Below, one piece after another: positions 23,431 to 35,297 of a DNA stretch of 64,000 nt. Each line of letters starts with the position of its first letter. Within the stretch, counting starts at the first letter, position 1. The stretch is from positions 958,501 to 1,022,500 of the forward strand of contig JAQPZY010001148.1 in NCBI GenBank assembly GCA_029931535.1, in the 5' to 3' direction. Position numbers and translations under genes: made by a program. The stretch is from Margaritifera margaritifera. Taxonomy: Eukaryota; Mollusca; Bivalvia; Unionida; Margaritiferidae. The notes under the pieces were generated by a model, which saw nothing but the letters and a program-made list of their open reading frames with translations, was not told the DNA's origin and did not search any database.

Positions 23431-24012
23431 CTGACTTTTTAGTCCTTAAAACTGGGTATCTTCTGTCATAGGAAATGAATCTAGTATTTTATGCTAAACT
23501 TACGATAAGTTTTGTGTTTGTTAGGACTTCGCAAAACATAAACTTACAAAGGTTGTGGGAATCTATGTTTTATCTGAAACTTTGGTTAGAAAATCGCCCC
23601 ACACTTTCAAGTAATAAATCTTCAAGTCCATTTGCCCTTAACCCCTCATCCCCTCCCCTTCTACAAGTCATAAAACAATTCTTATTAGATCGGCAAGGTC
23701 AATAAGGTAGTATAAAATATCTTTAGAAATGTGCTCCATGTTTGTGTTGCTTGACAACCCACAACACAAAAAAGGACAATGATACTAGTACTGAATATGC
23801 TGGATACACACTTAGAACTGAAGCAGTCATTGATTTATGCATTTACTTTCCTTGTGATACCAAAAACCAGGCACTGGTTTCAAACATTTCTTTAAAAAAT
23901 TGTTTCTCAAATTTTGTTTTTGCGTTCTTGTTCTTAAGATAATGGTATATATTGGAGTTTTTCAGTGATTGAGATGGTCGAAACGATAACAAATATCTCG
24001 ATAATTTTAATA
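23431..24012. other. no recognised feature
   Basis: Open frames at 23,475-23,705 and 23,742-23,942 show no motif. Confidence 0.4.
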
Positions 24013-24231
24013 TACCGTCTATACTCGCGTATAGTTCTATACCAACTGCAAACTGCATAGACCCAGATCTGCCGTCGCATAATGCGCCGGCAGATCTGGG
24101 TCTATGCAGTTTGTAAGGACTAATCAGTAGAACAAACAGCAAAGATCCTGATCTGCCGGCGCATTATGTGACGGCAGATCAAGGTGTATGATGTTTGCAT
24201 TTTGACCGTTTATACGCGAGTATATGCGGTA
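24013..24231 (+). mobile_element. double-hairpin MITE, copy 1
   Basis: A 219-bp element with terminal inverted repeats TACCGTCTATACTCGCGTAT and, on the reverse complement of the right end, TACCGCATATACTCGCGTAT; the outer TA pairs look like the target duplication. Inside are two back-to-back hairpins. The first has arms GCATAGACCCAGATCTGCCG and its complement around CATAATGCG. The second has arms near 24,145-24,190 around CGCATTATG. No coding capacity. The second copy is at 34,317. Confidence 0.9.
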
Positions 24232-25388
24232 GTAGACCTGATCAACTTTGTATTCTTGAAAAGATAGTTCCAGCACACTTTCTCAACCTGAATGAAATCC
24301 TCAAAGATTCATCTGATACAAAACAAGACACTTTGTGTCGAAGTGAAGCTATTATGACTGTATTTTATTTCTCAATGCCTGCTGAATATTGAGTAAGAAA
24401 TTAGGTGTTGTCGAGGGGACAAACCAATAAGAAAAATATTGAACAGTCTCAGTATGAGAAAGTTTGGGATATTTTGTGCAATTAGAGCCTGAACAAGCCC
24501 ATGGACAAATGTCACAAGTTTACTAGTAAACAAAGACCAAACCAACAGCCTCGTCACTATTAAAATGCACATAAAAATAAAATTGGTTTTTTCTTTATTT
24601 CTTTCTAAGGAACCATATTTTGATAGGGCTATAACGTATTTCTTTCTGTTTTAATTAGTTATTTACAACGAACACTTTTACCTCTCCAAAGTGGTAGTTA
24701 TAAACATGGTCTATTATTGTCATTGTTTCCTAACTAAAAGTCTCAGACATGAAACACTTCCTAGCTTTCCAGAAATGTGATGAAATCAAAGTACAATGTT
24801 TTTGTTGTTTTCTAAATGATTAAGAGAAAGTAAAACTTCAGACAAAATGCGAAAAGTCAAAATGTCATTTTTTCCGAAGACATGCATTCACTAAGTTTCA
24901 CCCCATGGTATTAACCTGAACCCTGTTGTAACAAATTTGGATGCGTAATGCAGTACAGGCGGTTGTAGATGTTTGTCACTGGTTTAGCTATTCCGGTAAT
25001 TTGTCATTGTAATTTGTAAACTTAAACGCTCTCATCCGTATATAGAGATAAAAATAATTGTAAGAATAACTAATCCATATACTTTAAATAGGACAAGTCA
25101 GAAGAGAATCATGTGTACACTGTGGAACATTGCACGTTTAAAATTATAGTCATCCATCATGCACTACTAGTATCAGTTAATTTTTATTTTTTATTTTTTT
25201 ATTTTTTTCATTTTGTTTGTTAGACAAACTGAATTTGGTTCGATAATATATTTTACTTACACGCGACGTTCATGCATTTTTCTCTAGTTTTTCATTAAAC
25301 CTCTTTTCTACTATTATACTATATTGGGCATTTGATTAGAGATCAAACGATGAACACTTGAACACGCATGACATTTTAAATTAGTTTT
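24232..25388. other. no gene; duplication block near 24.9 kb
   Basis: At 24,896-24,990, TTTCACCCCATGGTATTAAC and ATGCAGTACAGGCGGT match 60,030-60,085 (TTTCACACCATGGTAATGAC, ATACAGTACAGACGGT). This is the last collinear landmark of the duplication. Confidence 0.55.
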
Positions 25389-25396
25389 ACCTCACC

Positions 25397-25554
25397 CAGT
25401 GGCATACTAAGGGTAAATAACGATGACGATGATGGCCCAAAGGGCCAGAATACGTGGTCCGAATTTTTATCAGCTGTTTTGGCGCCCCAAGACCTCTGGC
25501 GCCTGGGGCAACCGCCCCGTTTGCCCCCCCCCCCCCCCCCTTAGTACACTACAG
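25397..25554. mobile_element. hAT-type MITE with perfect 8-bp target duplication
   Basis: The left end CAGTGGCATACTAAGGG pairs with the inverted right end CTGTAGTGTACTAAGGG. Identical ACCTCACC octamers flank it at 25,389-25,396 and 25,555-25,562. The interior is GC-rich with GGCGCCCCAAGACCTCTGGC and a poly-C run at 25,523-25,540. Confidence 0.88.
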
Positions 25555-25562
25555 ACCTCACC

Positions 25563-26189
25563 ACCTTTCTTATCACCTGGTTTGGTTGGGCAGAGCCCAC
25601 TTTAAGGTATTTTGCCTTAAAGGTATTTTGTCCAACAATATGCCAAGCGTATTTTCCATTGATGCAGATTAGTGTATACTGATAGTATTTTGATATGGTT
25701 ACATTGTGTTGAGGTAGAAATGTAACTTGACTGATAAAAATACTCTTGTTCAGTGTGCAGTCATTCCTTTTGTTACCATCCGCGCAGTTAATTTGGCACA
25801 GTCATACATGTAAAATGTAAAGCAGGACACGCTGAATTCTCTGTTTTGTAACCAATAATTTGTCAAAGGACAAGAGGTCGTGTAAGATACTAAATCTGTA
25901 TATAGCTAACCGTGTACCTAATAACACATAAGCCTGGTTTTAAACATCATATTTTCCTGATGCAAGTTTCCAGCCGCAAGAGTGCGTAAAGGGTTGATTT
26001 ACATCTTATCTATTGAAACCATCGCAGCTATTATATCAATGAACTAATCTTCATTCTGCATTGAAATCAGCTAATATCGTGTCGAAGCGGGGTCAGAAAA
26101 ACTTGTAAATTCTGAGAAATATGTAATATTAACAGTGCGTAAATGATTACAATTTAACTATGAACATAATTAAATTTAACTCGCCGTAA
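25563..26189. other. no recognised feature
   Basis: Only a short TAAGGTATTTTG direct repeat near 25,603 and 25,618. Confidence 0.4.
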
Positions 26190-26440
26190 CCAATTAAGGT
26201 CACGGAAAAAATAATATGAAAAACTCTAAAATTTCGAGAAAAATCCGAAAACTCGAAAATTTGAGAGAGAAAAAAAATCTCAAAAAAATCATAATTTTCT
26301 AAATTTTCATATTTTTTTTATAGAAATTTCGAATTCTTTTCATTATTTGTTCCTGTGACCTTTATAGTAATAATTTCCATTTTTTTTTCCTCGAAATTTC
26401 CTATGTTTAGTATTATTTTTCTGTAACCCTAATAGGCTTC
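26190..26440. mobile_element. palindromic MITE-like element
   Basis: The left end AAGGTCACGGAAAAAATAAT (26,196 on) is inverted at ATTATTTTTCTGTAACCCTA (26,412-26,431). A third copy in the right-hand orientation (CATTATTTGTTCCTGTGACC) lies at 26,341-26,360. AAATTTCGA motifs sit symmetrically. Confidence 0.75.
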
Positions 26441-26775
26441 CTTACCATTGAGAGATCGTGTCCAGTTGTATTTAAAATGACTCTCCTATAAAAGGACACT
26501 TTAAAGATAAAATATATACCTGGAAAGAAACTGCTCACCTATCTGCTGAGAAAAAATTACCACTTTAGAAGTATGTCATCATAATTAAAACAATATTGAG
26601 AATACAAACCCCACCCCACCCCACCCCCCAAAAAATTACAAACAAGAAAAAAAAAAAAAAAACCCAGATATTTCCCACCAAGTTTTATCGCGCACTTACA
26701 ATGTTGTAGTAATTTGCATGATGAAAATTACATGGTACTGTTTGTGTGATTGGCACTGCACCAACTATCAGTAGG

Positions 26776-26778
<3 letters not shown>
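26441..26778. other. no gene; C/A-rich tracts
   Basis: A CCCCA repeat and poly-A near 26,610-26,661. Confidence 0.5.
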
Positions 26779-26809
<31 letters not shown>

Positions 26810-26825
26810 TGTATGTATGTATGTT
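26779..26825. repeat. (TATG)n, 3-prime tail of LINE fragment 1
   Basis: About ten TATG units lying exactly at the 3-prime end of the minus-strand LINE fragment, which makes it the element's simple-repeat tail. Confidence 0.85.
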
Positions 26826-28195
26826 AGAGCTTCAAACAGTAATGGCTATATGGTACCAATTAAAATTTAAGATCTAATATAGGTACATATAAAAAATTTG
26901 CAAACAAACTTTAGGAAGATAAACCCTTCCAAATAAGTGTAAATATGAAGTACTGCAAGACCAAAGATAAAATGTAATGATGTTAAAATTCTTTAAATGG
27001 GATGTAACATAAAATATAAAGGTAACACTTATAAAATCCGTTAACAAATAAGGCCAACATGTGTTATATAAACCGCATTCCCTCAAAATGTGTTATATGA
27101 ACCGCATTCCCTCAAAATGTTTTATATAAACCGCATTTCCTCAAAATGTGCTATATAAACCGCATTCCCTCAAAATGTGTTATATAAACCGCATTCCCTC
27201 AAAATGTGCTATATAAACCGCATTCTCTTAAAATGTTTTATATAAACCGCATTCCCTCAAAAAATGTTCGATTTTTTCTGATGGTACATCATCATAAAGT
27301 TTCTTAGTTGAGTTCACATAAAAACTTCTGTCTCACATGGTGGAAGCTGATATACTCAGTAGGAATGTGTTTCATTGTCAGTGGACACTGGCTGGAAATG
27401 ACTCTGATCGTAGTTCACCCATCAGAAGGTATGCACGAGTAAGATATATGTATCCCATACTGCGATCTGCCAATATCACTTGACCTCTGCGATTTGTTCT
27501 GTATAAGGCATGCGACTCTTTCCATTGGTGGATATGATGTTCCGAAGATTGTTTGTTATTCCACATTCTTTGTCATGTATATAGAAGATGCTGATTTATA
27601 TAATATTTTACGTCAGTCTGGAATCTTCCATTCGGAAACAGGTGACTACAGGGTTTCTTCTGCTACTTTGCTTGCTCTTTAAATACCATTAATAACAATG
27701 TGATTAGTAGGCAGCCAGTAGTGCATACTATTTTACAGATTGTATGAGCGAATAATGTTTCTGTAAGATTTGGGAAATTAACGGGTTGTAAAATTTCAGG
27801 TTTTGCAAGACTTTCAGTGTGGAATGAAAATCAGAAAAGATGATAAAATTTAGGGGGTTTTGATAGAGGTTTTAATGTAATTTAATGATTTGTGCATTGC
27901 TGTAATATTTGCGGTAAAAATGGGGCTTTATCAGGTAACCTTGGGATGTTGCAACGGCATCTGCAACCTTGTCAAAATATCTTTCGAATCGTTTGTATAT
28001 ATGGACGTATGACCATGATTGGAGGTTCTGATTTCACTGCATTTACTTTTAAAAACGAGGATTTGTTGAGGACATTTTGAAAATTTTAAGATGGGGGTGG
28101 GGTGTGTGCTTATAACCAAGGTTGATATTTGGAAATATAGAATCTTTTTTGCAGCATTTGCAATATTTGACTTTTCCTGCTTCTTGATGAGGACG
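26826..28195 (-). pseudogene. jockey-like LINE, 5-prime truncated fragment 1
   Basis: Minus-strand debris of a non-LTR retrotransposon polyprotein. From its 5-prime side there is an RNase H-like motif YTNDSK (27,981-27,998, catalytic Asp replaced by Asn). Further down is the C-terminal region with a GQVILADRSMGYIYLTRAYL string near 27,420-27,485, corresponding to the conserved R-RIGHT-LTH-YLL pattern of jockey-type proteins. A 3-prime untranslated stretch ends in (TATG)n. Many stops and shifts. The 5-prime end abuts the (TATG)n tail of the next fragment at 28,196. Paralogous to 28,268-29,400 over its whole length. Confidence 0.8.
27060..27262. repeat. 29-bp minisatellite inside LINE fragment 1
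   Basis: Seven copies of a unit TGTGTTATATAAACCGCATT then CCCTCAAAA. The sister LINE fragment has only one such unit (TTATATAAACAGGATTCTCT near 28,492), so the array expanded here after duplication. Confidence 0.9.
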
Positions 28196-28267
28196 ATGTA
28201 TGTATGTATGTATGTATGTATGTATGTATGTATGTATGTATGTATGTATGTATGTATGTATGTATGA
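28196..28267. repeat. (TATG)n, 3-prime tail of LINE fragment 2
   Basis: About 17 TATG units between the two LINE fragments. On the minus strand they follow the 3-prime end of fragment 2. Confidence 0.9.
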
Positions 28268-30055
28268 AGTAGCGTTTTGCGGCACATCAGCACAAAAGTG
28301 GCTATATGATGCCAACTAAAGGTAAAGTTTGAAAAATTTAAAAATGAACGATTAAAATGCAAAAGAAATAAATGCAAACATGAAGTACAAGATAAAATAT
28401 AGCACGTAAATATGTTAAAATTCTGTAAAATGTATATAAAATTAAAGATGCAAGTAACACATGCAACATTCTTAAAACTTGGTTGCAATTTATTATATAA
28501 ACAGGATTCTCTCTAAAAGTGCAAGATTTTTTCTCACAAGGTGTAAGTCTACACTCTCGAAAAGAATGTGTTCTACTGTCAATGGACACAGGCATGGTAT
28601 GTACTCTGGTCCAGGTTCACCCTTCAGGAGGTATGCATGAGTCAGGTTTGTGTCTCCGATACGCTGTCGGCACAATACCGCCTCATCTTTGCGATTCTAT
28701 ACGAGGAATGGATGCCACTCTCCAGTAACGAGTTTGATGTTCTGAAGTTTGTGGAGTTTTCTTTCCACATATTTTTCCAAGTACGATCAACATATTTTGA
28801 ATCCGTATATGGAATCTTACATTCGGAAACAGTTGACCGCAGAGCAGCTTTGGCTGCTTTATCTACCCTTTAATTACCCTTTATGCCAATGTGACTAGGC
28901 AGCTAACAGTACAGAATACCTTTCCCAGATTGTATGAGCATATCATGTTTCTGTAATATATGGGATATTAACCGGTTATCAGATTTAAGGTTTTGCAAGA
29001 CTTTCAATGTGGAAAGGGAATCCGAAAAGATGATAAAAACATTTTTTTTAGAGGTTTCAGTTTAGTTCAAAGCTTTTATTATGATTGTAATTTCTGCAGT
29101 AAAAATTGAGGCTTTATCCGGTAATTGGTTGGAGATGGTACCATGGAGTGTTGCAATGACAGCTCCAACTTTGTGTCCGTCTTCGAAACGTCTGTATACA
29201 GGGACGTATGGCTAGGATAGGAGGCTCTGATTTCATTGAATTTACTCTGAAAAAGGAGAGGATTTGTTGAGAACTTCCTGAATAAGCAAAGATCAAATAT
29301 CTCATTGGGGGGTGTTGATAAAAGCATAGTAGTGATTTTGAAACACAGAATTTTGCAGTATTTCCAACATTGAATTTGTTGTTCTAAGTGAGAAGAAATT
29401 ACGTCAAAGGTGAAATGAAGTTAGGTTTCTGAGCCAAGACGATTTGGTATTTGGGCCTAAAGACTACATCATGTGCGGGATTACATCGATTATTGGATAG
29501 TTTGGTAGTATATTGAAGAGCCAGTTTCGTTCGTCGGAGATAAAGTGATGGTTCATTTTTCTCACTATTGAGACTTCTTGAAGGGAAAGTTCTAAATGCA
29601 CCCAGACGAAGTCCATGTCAGTGGTTGTGTATTGAATCAAGCATCAGGAGGTAATATTTACAGGCTGATCCGTACACAATCTAACCATAGTCAGGTTGAA
29701 ATCTTACTAATGAACTGTGTAACCGGAGCAAAACCTTCCGATCTGCTCTCTAATTTGTGTTTGCCATGACTCTTATTAAATCCAGGGCTTTTTGGCATTT
29801 GTTCCTGACGTATCTAGTATGTGGAAGGAAAGCTAGTTTGTGGTAAAAAAATAAGCCCTCACAATTTGGTTTCCTCCACAACAGGAACAAGACAAACATC
29901 TGGATCATCATGAATTCTATGTAATTGGCAGTAATGCATATAAACAGTTTTAGATTTCTAAAATTTGAACTCGTTTTCTTCGGTCCATTTCTGAACTCTG
30001 TTTAAGTTTATCTCTAGTTGACGTTGAATAGTATGCATACTCTTTGATCTCTATC
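28268..30055 (-). pseudogene. jockey-like LINE fragment 2 (linker, RNase H, C-terminus)
   Basis: The largest LINE remnant. In minus-strand order: GLRLGAFRTFPSRSL followed by YLRRTKLALQYTTKLS (about 29,620-29,500), the post-RT linker typical of jockey-type polyproteins. Next comes YTDVSK (29,198-29,181) with the RNase H Asp preserved. Then RQRIGDTNLTHAYLLKGE and a P-C-CPLTVEHILF string (about 28,670-28,560), the zinc-knuckle-like C-terminus. A 3-prime UTR with the (TATG)n tail follows. The linker frame is open for about 70 codons but neighbouring regions are shifted. No reverse-transcriptase palm motif is visible, so the copy is 5-prime truncated. It is non-functional. Confidence 0.85.
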
Positions 30056-30650
30056 AGATCAAAATGTCGTAGAACGCATTCGTATTCCTAAAGGTGGAAT
30101 GCAGTTTGGTTTCTGGGGGCATAAGGTTTAGTTTTAGTGCCTAATGACGACATCATATGCGGCCTAAGATGGAGTAGAGGACAGTTTGGTAGTATACTGA
30201 GGAGCCAGTTTCGTTCGTCTGAGATAAAGTCATGGTTCGTTTGCCTCAACATAGAGGCTTTCTGAATAGTAAGTTCTAAATGCTCCCAGACAAAGTCTTA
30301 ATTTTTTTTTCAGATCAAGCATCTACTTGTAATCAAGTTTAAACCTTACTAAAGTCCTGTTTAACAGAGTAATAGCTTCCTGTCTATTACCCAATCTGTG
30401 TTTGCCACAAACAAACTTTTAAATCCAGGGATTTTTTTTTTTACATTTTGTCCCTCAAGTATTTAATATGCTGTAAGAATGTTTATGGTCAATAATAACC
30501 GTACACGTTTGGTCTCCTTCCACAACAAAGATAGGAGAACTGTGAAGATACAGTTTTGTGTCATCATGAATTCTATATAATCAGCAGAAGTGCATACAAA
30601 CAGTTTTAGATTTAAAATTTGTTAACCCTTTTTCTTCTTTCCATTAGTAT
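30056..30650 (-). pseudogene. jockey-like LINE fragment 3 (linker repeat)
   Basis: A second copy of the linker segment in the same orientation, with GAFRTYYSESLYVEANEP and YLRRTKLAPQYTTKLS near 30,290-30,180. It matches 29,400-30,000 at the DNA level, including the GTTTGCCACAA/GTTTGCCATGA and TTTTAAATCCAGGG landmarks. The three fragments form a head-to-tail series on the minus strand. Confidence 0.75.
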
Positions 30651-33600
30651 TATCTCTTAAACTTGTTTGGGAAAATAGCATTTCAAATTACAGAGGCCTT
30701 TAAGAATCAAATGCAAGATTACGTGTTTTTTTTTTTTGTTGTTGTTGTTTTTTTTTTAAAATATGAAACTTGATAACAGCTCTCAGCTGTTATTTTTAGT
30801 TTGGTAATACAATTGAGATGTTTATCTCGGCCACCTAAAGATACTAAACACCACTGTCATCAAGTGAGTTATTTTAAGTCTTTATGCGTGTGTCTATAAT
30901 GTAGAGAGAGAGAGGGCGGTGTAGGTGGGGGTGGGGTTGAGTGTTTGGGTTGGTAGGTATTTTAGCGCCATTTTAGTTCAATGTTTCTTTAAATGTAAGG
31001 CCAATGCATCTTTGCCGAAACACCCCCACCCCCCACTCTCACCACATTATTCTCGTAAATAATTTTTTTTACGGCTCAAATACACATAATTGGCTGTCAG
31101 ATGTATTTTTCTCAATGGTATACAAAATGCACTCAAACGGAAAAGTCTGGAATCACGAGTCCAATATCCGTATTCGTAAAGTTTTGAATGCAGACGGTCA
31201 AATCTTATCCCCTTTATAGTCAATATATTTGTATTTCTTCTTAACTATAGAGGACTCCAAGCCCCTTCCCCCTCCCTCACACACACATTAATGGGGACAA
31301 GAGGAGAAACATGACAGTCTAATTAAGATATGGAATTGAAATTACACAAGATTGTTTATCAAGTGATATTATGCTTAATGAGAAGTTACGCTGATATGAA
31401 ATATCCATAATTAATGCTTCAAATACGGTTTGTCCACTTTATATGCTCGCATTTTTTAGTGTTATATAAATGCTCTTTGATCGAACGATATTTCCTTAAT
31501 TGAGTGGGTCTTAATGAGGGTGTAAAGTGAATGCACATTGATACGGTATAGAAGTTATGCCACTGTTTTTATGTGTGTCTGTGTGCGTTTTCAAATTCAG
31601 ACTTTATCTTTATTAACATATCTGTGTAGTGGGGGATATTGCGTGTAGGTTTTTGTATTACTTTTCATCTTCTTTGACAGTACTTATCTCAGATCAGTTT
31701 ATTGCTATAGTTTTGGCCTGCAATCCAGATACAACATATATTTTACAGGTAGAACAGTATGTGTAATTAAAAAGTCCGTTTCTCATTTAAATTCACGCCA
31801 ACAGATTCCCGAAATTTACCATTAAAATTAATGAAATATAGATTGTTTAAAATTGCCGTCAGCATTGTCTCCCTTGACTAAGGCTCAGTTTGTTGCTATA
31901 TGTAAGTCGTTCTAGGACGAGCCGACCAGACATTAATTCAGCAGTGTTTTGATTGTGCGGTCATTTCAAGTAGAAATTATGGATTTTGTGTAGTATATGG
32001 TAACAAATTGTAACCAAACAATGAAAATGGTCTTTTGTTTTCCTTATTTTAATTTCTAAATGAAGAAAGATGCAATAAATATCCAAATACTAATAATGCT
32101 TTATCCAAGCAGGTAGTATTATGAACAGATTTTCATTTATCCGCCACTGCTCATTTTATTTTTCGAAGCATATTACAGGCGATCATATGATCAAACATCC
32201 TTCTAAATGTTGTTGAAAAGATTTGAACACATCATTTAGGCAATCATCAGTGGAAAGTGATAGCGAGAGAAGAAGAAGACGAAGATGATGAAGAAGAAGA
32301 ATGAAGAAGAATAAGAAACCTATTGAAATATAAATCGTCCACTTTCCGACGGTACCTGAATTTGAACTGCATAACGACATCTTTGACGTATAGATTCATG
32401 ATTGCGACAAAGGAACAGCAACTACCATGTAGAACATTGCGAAACTATGTTATGTTATGAGATAAGGGGTTACATTTAAAGGGGGCGGGTTCCCTCGTGT
32501 ACAATTTCAAAGAACGGGATTTTGTTTTTATTTCGAATAGTTTTTGTCGATAATTTTGACTGAAGTAGGGGTCTGGTGTGTTTATGTGGCTTATATAATA
32601 TAAAAGTTGCACGCCGAGATCGCGCTAGTGCGTTTGAATGGATAGTATTTTTTTGTTTAGGGTCTTAAATGTTCACAGGGTCACTACTAATTTCATAATC
32701 TATCGCAAATTCTCTGCAATATAATATATACGTTCTTTGTACGGGTGAAACGTCACACTTATCAGGGGCGGGTAATACATGCGCCGACTTTTGTGAAGGT
32801 CACACTTTTAAACGCAATCATTCTCAAACGATACAACAGAAATTTATAATAACAACGAATATAGGATTTTCAGGTATGGAAGATTCAAAAATTATGTTTT
32901 AACAGAAACTCCCACATTTGACCTTTAAGTAAAACTAAAACAGTCGCAAGGATCTTATACCATAATAGTGTTTTCATTATGTAGGAAACACGCCAGATGT
33001 TACAATGAACGCAGTTTGTTTCATTCTTTAATCCCCCTCCCCCGCCTCTCACCTCTTCATTAGTTTACTCCGGCCGTACTTTGTGCCTCGCTGCTCAATG
33101 TAACCTTTGATAAAAAACCTACTATATTTCTCAACAAATCTGCCATTTGTATATTGCATGCCACAAAGTCAGTGGTATACCTGTCTCTTTTTGCTGTTGA
33201 ATTATTTGTATACGCCACCCCTGTCTAGTCAAAGAAAATAAGTTGGAATGGTATGGAATAACAGTTATGTGATTTAGGATTTTAGTACGTTAATGGTCGT
33301 TTTATCTTTGAAAACTGAGTTTTATGCTGAGAATGGGACTCATGGTACTAATTCAGCTCCCATAGAAAACGTATGGAAACACCATGATATTAAAAATTAA
33401 ATAACTTTAAATTTCTCAATACTCATGATCAAACCTTTATCCTTGATGCAATCTTCTTAGTAGAGAAAACCATATGAGCTGCGGCATTATTTTGATCTAC
33501 ATGTGTTTGAAACATGTGTTTTCAATTCCGCACCTAAAGAATCAGGTGCTAATTTCAGTAAGGAGTTCCATCAATAATACATTGTCACTATTTTTTTCAG

Positions 33601-33763
33601 TTACAAATAGAATATGCTCTCTAAACAATCTTTTTGCTAAAATTTTACTTTTCATTATCAACCAATCCTGACCAGATAAACCCATATATATATACTCTAT
33701 TTTATCTTCACTCATTTCTAGTCTGGTTCCCATTCTTCCATATAATTAGTTCCGTGAATGCTA
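30651..33763. other. long stretch without recognised genes
   Basis: AT-rich with a T/G tract at 30,727-30,758, a small perfect palindrome (ATAACAGCT-CTC-AGCTGTTAT, 30,773-30,793), a GA/GGGT-rich patch at 30,904-30,955 and a GAAGAA patch near 32,265-32,312. Open frames of 60-71 residues show no motif. Confidence 0.45.
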
Positions 33764-34050
33764 TAGTGGCGGATTTCCCATTAAGCAGACAAGGCAGCTA
33801 CCTAGGGCGGCAACTTCAGGTGACGGCAGATTTTAAAGTATGAAAATCTGGCTTGTTAAAAAGATATTTATTTTGTACAAAAAAAAAAGAAAAAGTTATA
33901 GTTAAATTTTGCCATTATTTAAAGGCGTAATGATCTTTAAAGGCTCTGGGTTTAAAGCTTGGGGGAGGGTTCTAGTGGGGGTGGGGGTGGGGGCGGGTGC
34001 AGGCAATTCTGACAGTGCCTAGAAGCGGCTGAATCATAAATCCGTTACTG
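33764..34050. mobile_element. hAT-like deletion derivative
   Basis: The left end TAGTGGCGGATTTCCCATTA pairs imperfectly with the inverted right end CAGTAACGGATTTATGATTC. Just inside the left end is AAGCAGACAAGGCAGCTACC. No clear 8-bp target duplication remains. Confidence 0.6.
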
Positions 34051-34316
34051 CTTGAGTACATGTTTTCTGTGTGTATGTAATTGAACTATTTAATGATTGA
34101 ACGTGTAATAGATACGATCGGTTCCAGTATCCAACCATTTCCGACTAATATTCTCCTTTTGTGGTCAGCAAAGGTTTGCACATAGCAAAACGTGTGTAAT
34201 TCCTATAATGCTACAATCGAAGACAAACATACAGTCAGGAACATGCCATCTAAGAGAGGCAAAATTTAGTCATAACGTAGGAACTTTTTTTCATATTTTT
34301 ACAACTTGAGCCAAAT
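34051..34316. other. no recognised feature
   Basis: Short AT-rich spacer between two MITEs. Confidence 0.4.
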
Positions 34317-34537
34317 TACCGTATATACTCACGTATAAGCTAATACCAACTGCAAACTGCATAGACCCAGATCTGCCGTCGCATAATGCGCCGGCAGATC
34401 TGGGTCTATGCAGTTTGTAAGGACTAATCAGTAGAACAAACAACATAGACCATGATCTGCCGGCGCATTATGCGACGGCAGATCAGGGTCTATGTTGTTT
34501 GCATTTGGACTTGAATTATATGCGGGTATATACGGTA
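34317..34537 (+). mobile_element. double-hairpin MITE, copy 2
   Basis: A 221-bp copy in the same orientation as 24,013-24,231. The first ~100 internal bases are almost identical. The second hairpin (CATAGACCATGATCTGCCGG and its inverted partner) is better paired than in copy 1. The ends are TACCGTATATACTCACGTAT and inverted TACCGTATATACCCGCATAT. Confidence 0.9.
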
Positions 34538-35162
34538 CGTTTGTCGCACCGTTACATCTGTAAGACTTCATCAATCTCATGATGGTCTGCTATTGCCGGA
34601 AGTACCAACAATCATACTGTTTGATGCAATTTAATTTATACAACTTTTCCTTTTTAAACTCTCTGGCTTACAATTATATTCTGGATCAGTAGATTCGCAA
34701 ATCAAATTCACTACGTCATTATTGCTGTGGCTTTAGGCGTCCTTGATAATTTGAGATTTAAAATACTCTGAAAGAGCGAAAGTCGCTTTGTGTTTATTCG
34801 TCTCCCATTAGTTCTTGCAACAATATATGCATTTTTCGTGGTTTTGCAAAACATGGTGTTAGACGTTTGAGCTAAAGACTCAATACTTGCAACCAGAATG
34901 TGGTAAATTTTATTTATTTATACAGACTTTGTACTTCCAGTCCAAATGGTACCGAAACATTATTATAAACATAAATTTTGTTTATTGTATATGTCATTCT
35001 TAGCTGGTCCGTATTTTCAAGATCCCGCAATTTGAAGTCAAATTTGCTCGTTTGTGATTATTTGACTGTTCAGGATTATATTTATTTTGGTTTTTCAGAA
35101 GATATTGTATTTGATTTTTAGTTAATCTACCACAATTTATATACAAGTTGCTGTTATAATGG
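34538..35162. other. no recognised feature
   Basis: AT-rich sequence without coding signal. Confidence 0.4.
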
Positions 35163-35297
35163 GCACTTTTCAAACATATTTTCGTACAGAGTAAAAATAA
35201 ATGCACTTTTCAAACATATTTTCGTACAGAGTAAAAATAAATGCACTTTTCAAACATATTTTCGTACAGAGTAAAAATAAAAGTACTTTTCAAATAA
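35163..35297. repeat. 40-bp tandem repeat, about 3.4 copies
   Basis: Unit GCACTTTTCAAACATATTTT then CGTACAGAGTAAAAATAAAT. The first three copies are virtually identical. Confidence 0.95.

Noticed and set aside
27931..28488. 185-residue minus-strand ORF
   Set aside because: Spans the (TATG)n tail between two LINE fragments and joins unrelated pieces; only the RNase H-like part is meaningful.
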